Shown one piece after another: positions 8,130-9,284 of a stretch of DNA of 9,284 nt. The notes under the pieces were generated by a model. The model saw nothing but the letters and a program-made list of their open reading frames with translations. It ran no database searches and was not told the origin of the DNA. Location: contig QLUN01000024.1 of the NCBI GenBank assembly GCA_018725455.1, positions 1-9,284 on the forward strand. The letters are read 5' to 3'. The position numbers and the translations under genes are program-made. The stretch's first letter is position 1. Every line of letters begins with the position of its first letter. This DNA is from Chloroflexota bacterium. GTDB taxonomy: Bacteria; Chloroflexota; Dehalococcoidia; SZUA-161; SpSt-899.

Positions 8130-8168
8130 TTCAGGTAATCATCTCCGTAGCGAGAATGGGACGAAATA

Positions 8169-8690
8169 ATGGTAGCGGCGGCATTTCGGAAACGGAGGAA
8201 ATATTCCTGTGCCTTGGGAGTGCTGCTCCTTGTGGCCTCAGGTGCATATTTCCTTTTTCCCGTCCCCACCTTGGCCATTATCCACCTTGATGGTGAGAGG
8301 CAAGAATCTGTGGCGGCAATACCGGTGACTGCGGGAAGCTGGTTCACCATACAATATATTCATTCGGTAGACAGATTGCCGATCCACGAGACCTTCCTGG
8401 TGGATGATGAATATGGCCTTCTGCTTTCGGAATTTAGATTCATTGCGCTGGGAGCGGGAATGGGTGATGGCGGAGGTGATATCGTGTTTGATGGACGGTG
8501 GACTGTGGTAGAGAACATAAGAAAAGAACTGACTTCGTTTCATCTCCGAGTCAGTAGTATAACAGAACAGACATTGCTCATAGGTGATAGAGAGATAAAG
8601 CTGGCTGAGATCGCTCCCGAAAGTGGGCTTCTGAAGTTTGAAATCAGGAGGGGTTCGAGGGCCTATCTCATGCTAAGAGGAGGAGGTTAG
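8169..8690 (+). CDS. DUF1850 domain protein of a TAXI-TRAP transporter
   Basis: This small 173-residue protein has one N-terminal transmembrane segment (about 12-32) after a basic stretch (R-K-R-R-K), followed by an extracytoplasmic domain. Y-I-H-S-V-D-R-L-P-I-H-E-T-F (about 63-76) and G-A-G-M-G-D (about 95-100) are the hallmark DUF1850 motifs. DUF1850 genes are usually found beside TAXI receptors and fused TRAP permeases, so it is probably an accessory subunit; its molecular role is not established. The ribosome site before the ATG at 8169 is weak (only a GGGA about 9 bases upstream), in contrast to the receptor gene. It ends in TAG, and the final G is the first base of the GTG start of the permease gene. 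Confidence 0.9.
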   Translation: MVAAAFRKRRKYSCALGVLLLVASGAYFLFPVPTLAIIHLDGERQESVAAIPVTAGSWFTIQYIHSVDRLPIHETFLVDDEYGLLLSEFRFIALGAGMGDGGGDIVFDGRWTVVENIRKELTSFHLRVSSITEQTLLIGDREIKLAEIAPESGLLKFEIRRGSRAYLMLRGGG

Positions 8691-9284
8691 TGCTACCCAG
8701 GATTGCCGCCATAATAGCTTCCCTCACAGCCGTGGCACTATCTCTCATCCATCTGTGGCACCCGTTTCGCCCCTTCGACACCTGGACTATCCGACTCATC
8801 CATCTTTCCTTGGGCATGGTGATAGTTTTCCTCACTTTCCCCATAGCCAAAACCAGGAAGATCGCGATTCCAGATTTCGTACTCGCGATCTTAGGCATTC
8901 TTGTCGGCGCCTACGTTATGGTATTCATGGACGACATAATAGCCCGTTTTGCTTTGCCAACAACCATGGACCTGGTGATGGGGGCTATTTGCATAATCCT
9001 TGTCCTCGAGATGACACGACGAGTAATCGGCCTGCCTATGGTTATAATTGCCATAGCCTTTATACTGTATGCCTATTTCGGACGGCTTATGCCTGGAATT
9101 CTGGCACACCGGGGCTTCTCCATATCACGGATAATAGACCATCTCTACCTCTACCTCGAAGGGATATATGGTGTGCCTCTCGGTGTATCGGCAACTTTTG
9201 TCATCCTATTTATCATTTTTGGTGCCTTTCTAGAGGCAACCAAAACCGGCGACTTCATGATGAACCTGGCCAACAGTGTAGCCG
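8690..9284 (+). CDS. TRAP transporter fused permease (DctQM-type), N-terminal part, truncated by window end
   Basis: An uninterrupted frame runs from the GTG at 8690 to the window end (198 codons). Its product is very hydrophobic with about six predicted membrane segments: roughly 4-22, 35-52, 62-80, 92-107, 113-130 and 165-183. Sequence blocks E-M-T-R-R-V-I-G-L-P, Y-A-Y-F-G-R-L-M-P-G, H-R-G-F-S, E-G-I-Y-G-V-P-L-G-V-S-A-T-F-V and F-G-A-F-L-E-A-T are typical of the TRAP permease family in which the small and large subunits are fused. Full proteins have over 600 residues, so about two thirds lies beyond the edge. The GTG overlaps the DUF1850 stop by one base (TAGTG) and has a GAGGAGG ribosome site about 6 bases upstream, so translation is coupled. 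It forms the ion-driven channel for the ligand caught by the receptor. Confidence 0.93.
   Translation, partial: MLPRIAAIIASLTAVALSLIHLWHPFRPFDTWTIRLIHLSLGMVIVFLTFPIAKTRKIAIPDFVLAILGILVGAYVMVFMDDIIARFALPTTMDLVMGAICIILVLEMTRRVIGLPMVIIAIAFILYAYFGRLMPGILAHRGFSISRIIDHLYLYLEGIYGVPLGVSATFVILFIIFGAFLEATKTGDFMMNLANSVA

Overview
The window is a chromosomal segment of a bacterium of moderate GC content. It carries a housekeeping gene fragment (secA) followed by a compact accessory metabolism and transport region. The lineage cannot be fixed from the sequence. The gene mix (TAXI-type TRAP transporter, 4-hydroxybutyryl-CoA dehydratase-like protein, ADP-forming CoA ligase, Ldh_2-type dehydrogenase) and heptamer minisatellites would suit an anaerobic, organic-acid-using organism, perhaps Dehalococcoidia-like Chloroflexota. 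That placement is a low-confidence guess.

Layout. Positions 1-1931 (+) hold the C-terminal two thirds of SecA, cut by the window edge, with an odd heptamer repeat coded into the linker before the zinc-binding tail. Positions 2009-4014 (-) hold a sucC-sucD pair that converges on secA. The two genes overlap by 4 nt and encode the beta and alpha subunits of a succinyl-CoA-synthetase-family ligase. Positions 4015-4198 form a divergent promoter region whose two -35 boxes are mirror images six bases apart, with a further palindrome downstream of the rightward -10 box. Positions 4199-5635 (+) encode a 4-hydroxybutyryl-CoA dehydratase / HpaB-family flavoprotein that keeps the [4Fe-4S] ligand pattern but appears altered at two other active-site positions. 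Positions 5697-6806 (+) encode an Ldh_2/malate dehydrogenase-family NAD(P)-dependent 2-hydroxyacid dehydrogenase. Positions 6807-7024 hold an extended -10 promoter, a palindrome at the predicted transcription start and a long leader. Positions 7025-9284 (+) hold a TAXI-TRAP transporter operon: a lipoprotein receptor, a DUF1850 protein and the first 198 codons of a fused TRAP permease that runs off the window.

Working model (inference): the TAXI-TRAP system imports an organic acid, the Ldh_2 enzyme interconverts a 2-hydroxy and a 2-oxo acid, the SucCD-like ligase makes or uses an acyl-CoA with ATP, and the AbfD-like enzyme carries out radical-type dehydration or a related reaction on a CoA ester. 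The shared divergent promoter and contiguous layout support joint control, but the substrate is unknown. The most unusual points are the altered residues of the AbfD-like protein, the atypical loops in the CoA ligase, the mirrored divergent promoters, the palindromes placed just after two -10 boxes, and the set of mutually exclusive hairpins between the TAXI receptor and the downstream transporter genes.
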